Shown: in pieces, positions 10,125 to 19,731 of the stretch
How the letters are laid out: every line of letters begins with the position of its first letter
How positions within the stretch are numbered: position 1 is the first letter of the stretch
Assembly: GCA_017355425.1 (NCBI GenBank)
Contig: CP070233.1
Location: 3,513,501-3,577,500, forward strand
Source of the DNA: Dolichospermum sp. DET69
Lineage (GTDB): Bacteria; Cyanobacteriota; Cyanobacteriia; Cyanobacteriales; Nostocaceae
Length of the DNA: 64,000 nt
Direction of reading: 5' to 3'
The notes under the pieces: model-generated
What the model was told of the DNA's origin: nothing
The model's database searches: none
What the model saw: the letters and a program-made list of their open reading frames with translations, nothing else
Program-made: the position numbers and the translations under genes

Positions 10125-12149
10125 TTACTTTGATGATTTCATATCTGCTATAGCACCTCTAGTCATGGACGCGATCGCTTTATCAGTGGCTTTAGGTAAG
10201 TGATAATATTTACCTCCTGCTGTCTTAGCCAATTCCTTCGCAAAACCAGTGGATACAAACTTACTCTCTGTATCAATTACCAACAACTGCATCCCAGAGG
10301 CTCTAATTCTGCCCGCAATATCTAATAATTCGGCTTTGATATCTGGCTTTTCTCCTGGTTCGATGGGTTCACCTAAAGAACGAGCTAAAGGAATATTACC
10401 GCGACCATCAGTAATTGCCACGATTACAACCTGACCGATATCTCCACCCATTTGAGCATTTACCCCCACACGCACCGCTTGAGTTAAACCATGGGCGAGA
10501 GGTGAACCACCACCACAAGGTAATCTTTCTAAGCGATTTTTGGCTAAAGCAATGGAACGGGTAGGAGGTAATAAAACTTCTGCTTGTTCTCCTCGGAAGG
10601 GTATTAAAGATACTTGATCCCGATTTTGATAAGCTTCTGTTAAAAGCTGCATAACTGCACCTTTGGCAGATTGCATCCGATTTAGAGCCATTGAACCTGA
10701 AGCATCAACAACGAATACTATTAAAGCACCGGCTTTTCTCACCAACCGCTTAGAACGGATATCTCCCTGTTCAACAATTACTTTTTTATCAGGTTGTCGG
10801 GCGCGGCGTGATTTTTGATACGGGGCTGCGGCTCGAAGTGTGGCATCTACGGCTATTCTTCTCGCCTTACCTTTGGGAATCATCGGTTTGATATACCGTC
10901 CCCGGTCGTCTGAGAGGATAATACTGCGACTTCCAGATTTACCTTGACGTTGCGCCATTTGGGTAAAATAAAGCACTTCTGGGTCAAGAATTACCCCTTC
11001 TGGATCAAAAATAAATTCTTCAGGAATATCTGGGGGTTCTTGCTGTTCTTGTTCTTCTTCTTTCTCTTCTTTATCTTCTTCTTCTTGTTCTTCTTCCGAT
11101 TCCGACTCGTCTTGATTTTCTTGTGGTGGTGGGGGAGGTGGTGGTGGTTGGTCTGGTGGTGGGGTCTGCACTATAGTTGTTCTGGGAACTATCACCAATT
11201 CCACGGCTCGACGTAAATCTTCGGCGGTTACGGTACTGCGTCCTTCTAAGGCTGCTGCGGCTTTGGCAACTCGCACCGCAAATAGTTCTGCACGATGTCC
11301 TTCCACACCCCCGCGAATGGCTTCATTGACTAGGTAGGTAATTTGTTCTTGGGTAATAGTGACTTCTTTTAACCATTCCCGGGCCAGGATGATTTGGGTT
11401 TTGAGGGAGTCTATGTCTTCGCTGTATTGTTGGAGAAATTCTGAGGGAGACTTAGAATAGGCGATCGCTTGTTCAACTGCCTGTACTCTTTGATCTATAC
11501 CCAGAACTCCGTCTGCTGATAATGCGATCGCTATTCTATCAAGTAAATGTTCTCTTAACGCCCCTTCTTCTGGATTATAAGTGGCAATAAACAAAGGTTT
11601 GCAAGGATGTTGAAAACTTATTCCTTCCCGTTCAATTTGGTTACGTCCATCTGATAATACAGATAAAAGTTGGTTACTAATTTGGTCATCTAATAAGTTG
11701 ATTTCATCCACATACAGCACACCTCGGTTAGCTGTAGCGAGTAACCCCGGTTGAAAAATTGTATCACCTTGTTTAACCGACTGTTCCACATCCACAGAAC
11801 CTAAAAGCCGATCTTCTGTCACACCTAGAGGAATTTGCAAAAAAGGTGCAGGGATAATTTCCGTTTCTATCTCCTGTCTTTGTTCAGCTAAAAGTTTATC
11901 ATCCCATTCTTCTGGATGATCAGGGTCACAGTTGCTAACGGAATTTTTAACAACTTCAATTGGTGGTAATAAAGCGTGAATAGCACGCGCCATCACAGAT
12001 TTAGCCGTACCACGACGACCTGCAATTACCACACCCCCCAAAATGGGATCTACTGCTGTCAACAGCAAGGCTATCTTAATTGCTTCTTGACCAACTACAG
12101 CAGCCAACGGAAAAGCAGTCATTGTTGGGGTAAAAGTAGACGCAGGCAT
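10125..12149 (-). CDS. chlD: Magnesium chelatase subunit D
   Basis: ChlD is the AAA+ platform subunit that, with ChlI and ChlH, inserts Mg2+ into protoporphyrin IX in chlorophyll synthesis. The 674-residue protein shows the N-terminal AAA+ domain ([26 protein letters not shown]), a proline-rich stretch near 330-342, a long Glu/Asp-rich linker to about 375, and a C-terminal von Willebrand A domain with MIDAS motif DASGS near 486. In D subunits the AAA+ site is often degenerate; here a GxxGTAKS P-loop remains. AAGGAA lies just before the ATG. It is a single-gene unit, divergent from the Uma2 gene. Confidence 0.97.
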   Translation of the reverse strand: MPASTFTPTMTAFPLAAVVGQEAIKIALLLTAVDPILGGVVIAGRRGTAKSVMARAIHALLPPIEVVKNSVSNCDPDHPEEWDDKLLAEQRQEIETEIIPAPFLQIPLGVTEDRLLGSVDVEQSVKQGDTIFQPGLLATANRGVLYVDEINLLDDQISNQLLSVLSDGRNQIEREGISFQHPCKPLFIATYNPEEGALREHLLDRIAIALSADGVLGIDQRVQAVEQAIAYSKSPSEFLQQYSEDIDSLKTQIILAREWLKEVTITQEQITYLVNEAIRGGVEGHRAELFAVRVAKAAAALEGRSTVTAEDLRRAVELVIVPRTTIVQTPPPDQPPPPPPPPQENQDESESEEEQEEEDKEEKEEEQEQQEPPDIPEEFIFDPEGVILDPEVLYFTQMAQRQGKSGSRSIILSDDRGRYIKPMIPKGKARRIAVDATLRAAAPYQKSRRARQPDKKVIVEQGDIRSKRLVRKAGALIVFVVDASGSMALNRMQSAKGAVMQLLTEAYQNRDQVSLIPFRGEQAEVLLPPTRSIALAKNRLERLPCGGGSPLAHGLTQAVRVGVNAQMGGDIGQVVIVAITDGRGNIPLARSLGEPIEPGEKPDIKAELLDIAGRIRASGMQLLVIDTESKFVSTGFAKELAKTAGGKYYHLPKATDKAIASMTRGAIADMKSSK

Positions 12150-12246
12150 TGTTTCCTTAATAGTTATTATAATTTTAGCATAGCAATTTATGACGCATTT
12201 TAGTCAGCGATTAGAAGGCGATTAGAAATCACTTCTACACAAGCAA

Positions 12247-12293
12247 AGTCCACGCAGGTGGACTAAGGAAAATTCAACCCACGCAGGTGGGTT
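12247..12293. repeat. Twin small palindromes (CACGCAGGTG cores)
   Basis: Two adjacent hairpins, AGTCCACGCAGGTGGACT (12247-12264) and AACCCACGCAGGTGGGTT (12276-12293), share the loop CGCAGG but have co-varying arms. They are followed by TTTGTCTGTGTAGGCGCG and a CGAATTATATTCG palindrome. This is a dispersed cyanobacterial repeat in the chlD/Uma2 divergent promoter region. Confidence 0.6.
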
Positions 12294-12379
12294 TTGTCTG
12301 TGTAGGCGCGAATTATATTCGCCTTCTTCTTTTACAATATATAATTATGTAACGGTAATTTCTAAAAGGAGCAAGATAT

Positions 12380-12952
12380 ATGACTACAATTCAGGCTAAA
12401 CGCTTCACCCTAGAAGAATATCACAAGCTTACAGAAATAGGCTTTTTACATGAAGATGATCACGTTCAATTAATCAATGGAGAACTTATTGAAATGGTAT
12501 CAAAAGGGACAGCGCATGAAACTTGTTTAAGAAGCTTATTGCGGCAACTTCCTAAACTTATAGGGAATCAGGCAACTTTGCAATGTCAAGCCCCTATCAG
12601 CATACCACCAAAAAGCGAACCAGAACCAGATTTTGCGATTATCAAAAACCGTGATGATAATTATTTATCATCTCACCCACAAGGGACTGATGTGTTGTTA
12701 GTTATAGAAGTTGCAGATTCTTCCATAGATTATGATCAAAAGGTGAAAATACCTCTTTACGCAAAAGCGGGAATTGCTGATTATTGGATTTTTAATTTAT
12801 TAGATAATTACCTGGAATGTTACAGTGAACCATATCAAAATAAACAAAGTATATTTGGGTATGGAAGTAAGCGAATTATTTTACCAAATCAAGTTATATC
12901 TTTACCACATTTTTCTGATTTGCAACTTGATTTGAATAGACTATTTCCTTGA
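12380..12952 (+). CDS. Uma2 family endonuclease-like protein (DUF820)
   Basis: A 190-residue protein of the Uma2/DUF820 family, which is abundant in cyanobacteria and has a PD-(D/E)XK restriction-nuclease fold of unknown physiological role. Visible marks are FTLEEYHKL near the N-terminus, EPEPDFAIIK (the catalytic Asp), DVLLVIEVADSS (the Glu) with the downstream DYDQKVKIPLYAKAGIADYW. AGGAG precedes the ATG. It stands alone, followed by a perfect palindrome at 12958-12990. Confidence 0.9.
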   Translation: MTTIQAKRFTLEEYHKLTEIGFLHEDDHVQLINGELIEMVSKGTAHETCLRSLLRQLPKLIGNQATLQCQAPISIPPKSEPEPDFAIIKNRDDNYLSSHPQGTDVLLVIEVADSSIDYDQKVKIPLYAKAGIADYWIFNLLDNYLECYSEPYQNKQSIFGYGSKRIILPNQVISLPHFSDLQLDLNRLFP

Positions 12953-12957
12953 AATTT

Positions 12958-12990
12958 AGATCCCCGACTTCTTTAAGAAGTCGGGGATCT
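12958..12990. terminator. Perfect 16-bp-arm palindrome
   Basis: AGATCCCCGACTTCTT, one T, then its exact complement. It sits 6 bp past the Uma2 stop, where it could end transcription. The same repeat is at 63941-64000 with separated arms, and at 45081-45418, where another element has split it. Confidence 0.7.
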
Positions 12991-13033
12991 GGTATTCTGA
13001 TATGGTGTTTTTGAACTTTATATGTCATAAATT

Positions 13034-13654
13034 ATGAACCAGCGACTAACCCAAGAACAATTAAATCAAATAATTGCTGAAGTTCAAGGACTGCAATTAC
13101 GTCAAGAAGCAGAACTTGATCAACAGCAAGTTAAAGAGATTTTACAAGATTTGAATTTACCACCTGAATTATTAGATGAAGCATTGATTCAAGTTCGACG
13201 TAAACAAGCCTTAGAAGTTCAACAACGCCGTAACAAATTAATTACTTTTGGGGTAGTTGCGGCTGTGATTATAGGAATAGGATCAACAGTATTTTTTAAT
13301 CAGCAACAAGGTTCTTTACTAGCTAATGTTTCTGCACAACAGGATAAAATTACTCTAGAATCAAATAATGGGGACTTAAAAAATATCTCCCGTCAAACTA
13401 ATTCAGAACTTTTTTACCGTGTGACTTTGAAAAATGCACCTATAGGTAAAAAACTGGCTTTATCTTGTAATTGGATTGATCCAAGTGGTCAAATTGTCAA
13501 GCAGAATAATTATCAAACCCGTGAAGTTAAAACTTCTATTTGGGATACATTTTGCCGTTATACTATTAATGCTACAGCACCAGTGGGTAATTGGAAAGTC
13601 GAAATGTTTCTAGAAGGACGGAAAATTAGTGAAGAACCTTTTATAGTGCAATAG
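13034..13654 (+). CDS. Hypothetical membrane-anchored protein
   Basis: A 206-residue protein with a helical, Gln/Glu-rich N-terminal part (residues 1-65, QEQLNQIIAEVQGL type), one hydrophobic segment at about 70-90 (LITFGVVAAVIIGIGSTVFF), and a C-terminal part with the look of a small beta domain (KKLALSCNWIDPSGQIVKQ, WKVEMFLEG). The topology suggests a cytoplasmic N-terminus and an extracytoplasmic C-terminus. No family is assigned. It ends 2 bp before the next gene, so it probably shares an operon with the asparagine-synthetase-like and LysA-like genes. Confidence 0.75.
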   Translation: MNQRLTQEQLNQIIAEVQGLQLRQEAELDQQQVKEILQDLNLPPELLDEALIQVRRKQALEVQQRRNKLITFGVVAAVIIGIGSTVFFNQQQGSLLANVSAQQDKITLESNNGDLKNISRQTNSELFYRVTLKNAPIGKKLALSCNWIDPSGQIVKQNNYQTREVKTSIWDTFCRYTINATAPVGNWKVEMFLEGRKISEEPFIVQ

Positions 13655-13656
13655 TT

Positions 13657-15360
13657 ATGTTTCCCTATCATTTTATTGGCTATTGGGGTGATGAGAAAAA
13701 AGAGTTTTTCATGCAAAGGCACAGAGGCACAAAGAGAGAAGTTAAGGAAGAAAAATTTGTTTGGGATGTTGTTTATATTGGTTGTGAGTCTGTGCCGTCG
13801 CTCCCTGAAAATACGATTGCTGGTATTTCTGCTGCGGGGGTTTTTGATAATCTTGATGTTTGGGTAAAGTTAGAATCAAATAGGTTGATTTTGGGAAGAG
13901 AAGCTTTTGGAAGGGTTTCTTTATTTTGGACTCAGCAAAAAGGGGTGATTTGGTTTGCTTCACAATTACAATTACTTTTAGAGGTTATAGAAAAACCGGA
14001 AATTAGTATTTCTGGTTTATATGGTTATAGTTGTTTTTCTTATGTTCCCAATCCTCTCACTGCTGTTAATGAGGTGTTTTCTGTACCTGCGGGAACTGAG
14101 ATTATTTGGGAAAATGTTGATAATCCCCAATTTCGTAGTATTTATCAATGGTGTGAATCAAAGTCACAAATTCAAGATGAAAACACCGCAGTTTCTCAAT
14201 TACAAGTTTTACTAAAAAATGCTATTCGAACACAAATTGCTGATTTAAAAGATGAACCTGTAGGAGTGTTTCTTTCTGGGGGTTTAGATTCTTCTATCGT
14301 TGCGGCTTTGTTGGTAGAAGCTGGGGTGAAAGTTCGTGCTTATACTTTAGATTTCGGGAATGTGGGAATCCCTGAATATCCCTATGCGGAACAAGTTGCA
14401 CAGTTTTTGAATATTCCTTTGGTAAAAGTTGATGCTAGTCCAGGTAAGATTAAAAAGGCTCTTATTCCTACTGTCAAAGCCTTAGATTTACCTTTTGGTG
14501 ACGGAGTGACAGTTCCTTTATATCTCCTGAATCAAGTTGCTTCTGGGGAAACTCAGGTGATTTTTAATGGTGAAGGTGGTGATCAATTATTTGCTGGTTG
14601 GACTAATAAACCTTTGATTGCTGCGGGTATTTATCAATCTGAACACCCTAATCAAGAAGAAAGTTTTATTCAACAATATCTGCGGACTTTTCACCGTCTT
14701 TGGGGTTATGAATCAAGGGTATATCAGCCGAAAATATATGCTCATATTCAGGGTTTAAATGCTCAGGATTGGCTGTTAAATGCTCTTGATAGCAGTTTTT
14801 GTCCTTCGTTATTACATCGCCTTCGTCGTGCCAGTTTGATGTTAAAAGGAGCGCAAAATATTCATCCGCGTGCGACTGCGTTGGGATTTGCTCATGGGTT
14901 GGCTGTGCGATCGCCTTTTTGTGATTTACTTTTAGCAGAATGGACTTTTCAGCTATCGGGTGAACTCTGTCTACATGGTGCTTGTGAGAAGTATATTCTC
15001 AAACGGGCTGTAGAAAATTTGCTACCTTCAGAAATAGTTTGGCGACAAAAACGCGGTATGGGTGTTCCCTTAACCTCTTGGTGTTTAAATGATTATTGGC
15101 ATGATATCGGTAATTGGTTAAATCCTGGTATACTAAATGCGGATAACTGCTTTATTCCTGATCTTGCTGCACAAATTGTCACAGGTGAATTAGGGGGCGC
15201 AATTCAAGGCCGACGGATTGGTGAAAGTCTATGGTTATTGACAATGTGGCAACTTTGGCGTTATCATGTTTTTGGTTCTCAACTAGGTAAAAAGTCTTTA
15301 TATCATCCATTTATCATACCTCGATGGTTATGGCAAAAATACCAACAATTCCCAAGTTAG
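13657..15360 (+). CDS. Asparagine synthetase-like protein without the glutaminase Cys
   Basis: The 567-residue protein has the AsnB-type synthetase domain: PP-loop ATP motif VGVFLSGGLDSSIVAALL near 205-220, FNGEGGDQLFAGW near 305, and C-terminal KRAVENLLPSEIVWRQKRGMG. The N-terminal Ntn-hydrolase-like region lacks the nucleophilic Cys that must follow Met1, so glutamine hydrolysis is unlikely; it could use another amine or make an intramolecular amide, as beta-lactam-synthetase-type homologues do (inference). A repeat-derived stretch (MQRHRGTKREVKEEK, about residues 19-33) is inserted in frame. The 3' end overlaps the LysA-like gene by 37 bp. Confidence 0.85.
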   Translation: MFPYHFIGYWGDEKKEFFMQRHRGTKREVKEEKFVWDVVYIGCESVPSLPENTIAGISAAGVFDNLDVWVKLESNRLILGREAFGRVSLFWTQQKGVIWFASQLQLLLEVIEKPEISISGLYGYSCFSYVPNPLTAVNEVFSVPAGTEIIWENVDNPQFRSIYQWCESKSQIQDENTAVSQLQVLLKNAIRTQIADLKDEPVGVFLSGGLDSSIVAALLVEAGVKVRAYTLDFGNVGIPEYPYAEQVAQFLNIPLVKVDASPGKIKKALIPTVKALDLPFGDGVTVPLYLLNQVASGETQVIFNGEGGDQLFAGWTNKPLIAAGIYQSEHPNQEESFIQQYLRTFHRLWGYESRVYQPKIYAHIQGLNAQDWLLNALDSSFCPSLLHRLRRASLMLKGAQNIHPRATALGFAHGLAVRSPFCDLLLAEWTFQLSGELCLHGACEKYILKRAVENLLPSEIVWRQKRGMGVPLTSWCLNDYWHDIGNWLNPGILNADNCFIPDLAAQIVTGELGGAIQGRRIGESLWLLTMWQLWRYHVFGSQLGKKSLYHPFIIPRWLWQKYQQFPS

Positions 15361-16541
15361 AACTAGAACTTGCACAAGAGTTATTACAAGTTTATGGCTC
15401 TCCAATATATGTTTATGATAGCGATTTTTTACGCCAAACTATTGCACATATTACTCAATCTATCCGTTATCCCCACACCAAGTTTCATTTTGCTAGTGTG
15501 ACCAATGGCAATATTGCATTATTGAAAATATTTAAAGCCGCAGGTTGGGGACTTCATGCTAATACTCCAGGTGATATTTATTTGGGTTTAAATGCAGGTT
15601 TTCATCCTAGTCATATTATTTATAGTGGTAGTAATTTGAATCGGGAGGAAATGGCACAGGTTTTAAATTGGGGTGTGACTACTCTTAATTTGGATAGTAT
15701 TTCTCAGTTGCGGTTGTTGTCTGAGGTTTTTTTGTCTCATGCAAAGGTGCAGAGGAGCAAAAAGGAGGAGGGGTTACATCTTGGTTTGCGATTAAATGTT
15801 TCTGAAGATAGTCGCATTGGTGTGACTTCGGCTGATTTTGATGAGGCTGTTGCTATTACTAGTGCTGTGGGTTTAAAGATTTCTGGTTTACATTTTTATC
15901 GTGGTACGGGAACTAATGCCACAACTGCTTTTACTGATGTTATTGATCAGATTTTAGCAATTGCAGAAAATTTACCAGATTGGCAATATTTAGATTTTGG
16001 GGGTGGTTTTGGTTATCCCTATCATCAAAATGGTGCGGCTTTTGATTGGAAATTATTTGGTGATGAATTAAGTACAAAAATTAATAATTTAGATAGAAAA
16101 ATTAATTTACTAATTGAGCCAGGACGTGCTGCTATTGCTGGTTGTGCTACTATGTTGGCTAAGGTTGTCTCTGTAAAATGGCAAGGAAAAAAACAAATTA
16201 TTGGTGTTGATTCTACCATTGCTAATATTTCTGTTCTTTCTGTACATGGAGGTTATCGAGAAATTGTTACTTGGAAAAATCCCACTTCTGAAACCTGTCT
16301 CACTGATGTTTGTGGAAATACAACTTACTCACGCGACTATTTAGGAAAAAATTGCCAACTTCCTGTTCTAGAAATTGGTGACATTATTGCTATTTTAGAT
16401 GTTGGTGCTTATGGTTATGCAATGTCATCACATTTTTTACATCGTCCCAAACCAGCGGAAGTGTTACTAGAAAATAGTACACATCGTTTAATTCGTAAAC
16501 GGGAAGATTACAGCGTTTTACTTAACAATCAAATCCTTTAA
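15324..16541 (+). CDS. LysA/ornithine-decarboxylase-fold protein lacking the PLP lysine
   Basis: A 405-residue member of the alanine-racemase-fold PLP decarboxylase family (diaminopimelate decarboxylase type). Recognisable motifs are LDFGGGFGYPY near 220, the phosphate-binding IEPGRAAIAG near 262, and DVCGNTTYSRD near 330. In ordinary LysA the Schiff-base Lys lies in a YAVKAN-like motif; here the aligned stretch is FHFASVTNGNIALL, with Val at that position. It may therefore be non-decarboxylating or use an unusual mechanism. A charged insert around HAKVQRSKKEEG (about residue 140-150) matches a dispersed DNA repeat. A start at 15324 or 15330 is possible. Confidence 0.8.
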   Translation: MVMAKIPTIPKLELELAQELLQVYGSPIYVYDSDFLRQTIAHITQSIRYPHTKFHFASVTNGNIALLKIFKAAGWGLHANTPGDIYLGLNAGFHPSHIIYSGSNLNREEMAQVLNWGVTTLNLDSISQLRLLSEVFLSHAKVQRSKKEEGLHLGLRLNVSEDSRIGVTSADFDEAVAITSAVGLKISGLHFYRGTGTNATTAFTDVIDQILAIAENLPDWQYLDFGGGFGYPYHQNGAAFDWKLFGDELSTKINNLDRKINLLIEPGRAAIAGCATMLAKVVSVKWQGKKQIIGVDSTIANISVLSVHGGYREIVTWKNPTSETCLTDVCGNTTYSRDYLGKNCQLPVLEIGDIIAILDVGAYGYAMSSHFLHRPKPAEVLLENSTHRLIRKREDYSVLLNNQIL

Positions 16542-16555
16542 TTGAGCCTAAAACT

Positions 16556-17860
16556 ATGAAATGTATTAAATGCGGAACTGATAATAATTTAAAAGACAGA
16601 ACAGCAAATCAAGGAAGATGTACTAAATGCAATCATCCTTTTGCTTTTGAACCTACAAGCATGGGAACTGTGAAGATTACAGATCCTATGTTTGCTAAAC
16701 TTATTAATGATATTTCTGCTAATAACACTTTATTTTTTACACCCAAACAACTACTTTACTTTCTAGATAGTCGTTTGCGAAACAAATCATTTAACGCATT
16801 AGGATTTGGTTTTTCATATTTCTTCTTAAATATTTGGGTAACAGGCTTTGTTGGTGGTTTTTTAAGTGGGATATTTGGATCTAATTCTTCTTTAATTGCA
16901 AATTTAATTTATCAAATTGGCGTAATTATTTATCTGTTTAAAAACACAAATTCTGCTAAATTCAATAATGCTAGTCGCAAAGCTAGTGCTAAATCTTTAC
17001 AAAGACTAGGAATTTTGATTTTAGTTGTCGGAATATTTGCAAGTCTGTTTGTTCTTAAATCATTTGTTCTATTTGCCAGTTTCTTGACTATAGGAATGTC
17101 TTCATTATTCGTAGGAACTCAACAGTTAGGAAGAGTTGGTAAATTAAGACAAGAATTTTTGATTTCTCAAACTCAATTACAAAATTGGTTAAAACGCTGG
17201 GAGCAAATTAATAATATACCTGAAAAAATTCTCCCTTCACCAAAAGAACAAATTGCACCTGCGTTAATAAATCCTGATGTCACTGCTTACAGTTTTGATA
17301 GATTAGTAGTTTGTGATAGTTCTACTATTGCACAATTATTAATTGCTAATAATTTCCATTTTGAAAATAACTGTGCAATTCTCAGCATTACTGGTTATCC
17401 TCAAAGTATTTTTAACACGACAATGGAAATGCTGCGTCGTAACCCTGATTTAAAAGTTTATGCTATCCATGATTGTAGTCCTAAAGGTGTGAGCTTAGTG
17501 AATCATCTCCGCACCAGTGAACGGTGGTTTCTCAATAGCAATGTGACAATTATTGATATTGGACTTTTACCCAGACAAATTATGGCTACTAACCGAGAAG
17601 TATTTATCCAATCTTCTCCAGATTTAGCCACCGCAGCCAAACAATTAGCTAGAGAAATTCGTCAAAGTTTCACTTCTGAAGAATTAGCTTGGTTAGATGC
17701 TGGTAACTTTGTCGAATTAGAATCTTTCACACCGCAAAGATTAATTCAAGTTCTCCGCAGTGGTATTTCTGGAAGTTCTAATTTAGAAAGTGATGATAGT
17801 AGTATGATTTTAATGGATAACTCAGGAAATGATATTTATATGGTGGAAAGTTTTGGGTAA
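16556..17860 (+). CDS. Zinc-ribbon membrane protein with a Toprim-like C-terminal part
   Basis: A 434-residue protein of unknown function. Residues 3-25 form a zinc ribbon (CIKCG and CTKC). Hydrophobic segments follow at about 80-125 and 150-190 (SLQRLGILILVVGIFASLF). The soluble C-terminal part contains DRLVVCDSSTIAQLL near 245 and LKVYAIHDCSPKGVSLVNHL near 300, which resemble the acidic motifs of Toprim-type folds, but this is a pattern judgement. It starts 14 bp after the LysA-like gene, so it is likely the last gene of that operon. Confidence 0.65.
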   Translation: MKCIKCGTDNNLKDRTANQGRCTKCNHPFAFEPTSMGTVKITDPMFAKLINDISANNTLFFTPKQLLYFLDSRLRNKSFNALGFGFSYFFLNIWVTGFVGGFLSGIFGSNSSLIANLIYQIGVIIYLFKNTNSAKFNNASRKASAKSLQRLGILILVVGIFASLFVLKSFVLFASFLTIGMSSLFVGTQQLGRVGKLRQEFLISQTQLQNWLKRWEQINNIPEKILPSPKEQIAPALINPDVTAYSFDRLVVCDSSTIAQLLIANNFHFENNCAILSITGYPQSIFNTTMEMLRRNPDLKVYAIHDCSPKGVSLVNHLRTSERWFLNSNVTIIDIGLLPRQIMATNREVFIQSSPDLATAAKQLAREIRQSFTSEELAWLDAGNFVELESFTPQRLIQVLRSGISGSSNLESDDSSMILMDNSGNDIYMVESFG

Positions 17861-17883
17861 CTAAAAATTGGTGTTGCTGATGA

Positions 17884-18468
17884 TTATTCTGGCTGAGAAA
17901 TTGCTTGTTGTTTTCTAATTGCACGAGCAATTAATGGAGCTTTCTTTTCTAATCCTGTTATGGTAATTTCACCATCAATATACATTTGATACCATGCTTG
18001 ACGCTGACGAATAACTCGTTCATCATCCTGTAGATGTAATCTTTGCAGAGTAAATTCAGCTTTTTGGCGTTCCTCTATAGGTACTGCATTAGTTATTACT
18101 AATTGCAGGGAAGGTAACAAAATTTCAAACCAATCATCTTCAACTTCAAATGGGTCAAGCACTTGCTTATCAAGAGTTCCTTTACTACTATTAATCCAAC
18201 CAGAAGCAAAACGGTAATTACTCCATTCATAAGCTAAATGACGATGATTATCACAGGATAAAAAATGATCTACCGTACCAACAGGTTCATACATTGCACT
18301 ATAACCGCAAAGATTACCAAAACCATCAGCTAAATCACTTTTGAAATTTGACCAATAATCTCTTGGTCTTTTTTTAGGATCTGTATTTTTCTCTAACCAA
18401 TTATTACCTGGTTGTCGTGCTTTTAGATCAAAATTTTCCGGTTCTGCTGGAGGATTAAACTTTAACAT
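17884..18468 (-). CDS. Degenerate HNH-type protein, PtuB-like partner
   Basis: I place the start at the Met beginning MLKFNPPAEPENFDLKARQP (194 residues), 14 bp after the preceding ATPase stop; an upstream in-frame start at 18540 would overlap that gene. It resembles the small HNH proteins paired with OLD-like ATPases: GTVDHFLSCDN, AYEWSNYRFASGWINSSKG. The Cys pairs that bind zinc in most HNH members are mostly gone (CGYS, WINSSKG), although DHF and NSSKG remain. Nuclease activity is therefore uncertain. It probably forms a two-gene defence unit with 18483-19727. Confidence 0.65.
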   Translation of the reverse strand: MLKFNPPAEPENFDLKARQPGNNWLEKNTDPKKRPRDYWSNFKSDLADGFGNLCGYSAMYEPVGTVDHFLSCDNHRHLAYEWSNYRFASGWINSSKGTLDKQVLDPFEVEDDWFEILLPSLQLVITNAVPIEERQKAEFTLQRLHLQDDERVIRQRQAWYQMYIDGEITITGLEKKAPLIARAIRKQQAISQPE

Positions 18469-18482
18469 ATTTACTATGAGTC

Positions 18483-19727
18483 TTATGAGTCTGATGATCT
18501 TGAATTTCTTTTTTCTGCTGTAACTATCCAACGTGGCCAAAATGAATCATGTCCTGGTAAAAGTCTTTGCAGTTCTTGATGAATTTGTGATTGTGTTCTC
18601 AAATTTTCAGGAAAAGCATTCATATCATCATTACGCATCCACGCTTCTGCGGCTTCAATTGCGGTTTCTGATTCTTGAGAACGCGCTTGTTTTAGTCCAA
18701 ATATTTCCGATGTTAACCATCCTACTGTATCTCCTTGTTTAGTCCAGGAAATTTCATTTAGTTCAACGTCTTTTCCTTGCAATTCAAATAAAAATAATTT
18801 ATCTTGTTCTTCATCAAAAATTGGTTCTAATGAAGCCAATACAAGTGGAGAATGAGTAGTTACTAAAGCTTGTACTGTTATATTTGGTTTTAACTGATTT
18901 ACGACGGATAAGATAGATGGTAAAATGACTCTTTGCCAGCGAGGATGCAAGTGAGACTCAATTTCATCAATTAACAAAACTATTTGATTCATTGGTTCTT
19001 GCTTTCTGAGTTCTGAAGCTTTTTCGTGTTCATACCAAGTCCATACCAACAAATAAGCAAGTCCCAAAATCCGCTTCATTCCTGCTGAAGCTTGGGTAAT
19101 AGGAATATTACCATAAGGAAGATTAATTGTGGGAATGTCGCGCACATCATCCACAGATACTCGCGTCGGTTCTCCTATTTCTATCCATTCATCTGGATGG
19201 GGTGAAAGTCGTTTTATGACATCAGATAAAAGTTGAAATGGCATTTTTTGTGGTTGATTTTGCCATGTTACCCAATCTTGAATTAGTCCACGACAAAGAG
19301 TTGTTCTCTTTAATTTCAAGCCATTCCAAAGTGTATATGGAGTAAAATTATAAGCACTATCACGGTTGCGAATAGGATCAAAAACAGAGAAACTACCATC
19401 AACGCGAACAAAAATAACTACCTCGTTTAATTCAGGAGGTGACTCTACATTTGTCCATTGTTGTTCAGAAAAATTAAAACCACTTTGATAGTCTTGTATA
19501 CCATCTTTGGTACTAATTTGGGAGATAATTCTAGGAATTTCTTCTGTATTTCTTTGCGGATAAGCGGGTTGTTCTACCCAATTTCCGGTAAGTACCCACC
19601 AAGCAACATCTAGTAAAAAACTTTTACCTAGTCCATTATCCCCAGTAAAAATGTTGAGTCTATCAGCAAATTCAACATCAAATTGAGAAGATGGTCCAAC
19701 AGACCTTAAATGAAGTTCTTTTAACAT
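18483..19727 (-). CDS. AAA (OLD/RecF-like) ATPase, PtuA-like
   Basis: A 414-residue ABC-type ATPase: an N-terminal LRSVGPSSQFDVEF strand region, Walker A TGDNGLGKSFLLD near 30, signature-like ASAGMKRILGLAYL near 215, Walker B IVLLIDEIESHLHPRW near 250, and switch His in VTTHSPLVLAS. Such ATPases pair with small HNH proteins in Septu (PtuAB) anti-phage systems and in some retrons. There is no Toprim domain. It lies 4 bp downstream of the second asparagine-synthetase-like gene on the same strand, an odd neighbour for a defence gene. Confidence 0.8.
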   Translation of the reverse strand: MLKELHLRSVGPSSQFDVEFADRLNIFTGDNGLGKSFLLDVAWWVLTGNWVEQPAYPQRNTEEIPRIISQISTKDGIQDYQSGFNFSEQQWTNVESPPELNEVVIFVRVDGSFSVFDPIRNRDSAYNFTPYTLWNGLKLKRTTLCRGLIQDWVTWQNQPQKMPFQLLSDVIKRLSPHPDEWIEIGEPTRVSVDDVRDIPTINLPYGNIPITQASAGMKRILGLAYLLVWTWYEHEKASELRKQEPMNQIVLLIDEIESHLHPRWQRVILPSILSVVNQLKPNITVQALVTTHSPLVLASLEPIFDEEQDKLFLFELQGKDVELNEISWTKQGDTVGWLTSEIFGLKQARSQESETAIEAAEAWMRNDDMNAFPENLRTQSQIHQELQRLLPGHDSFWPRWIVTAEKRNSRSSDS

Positions 19728-19731
19728 TTGA

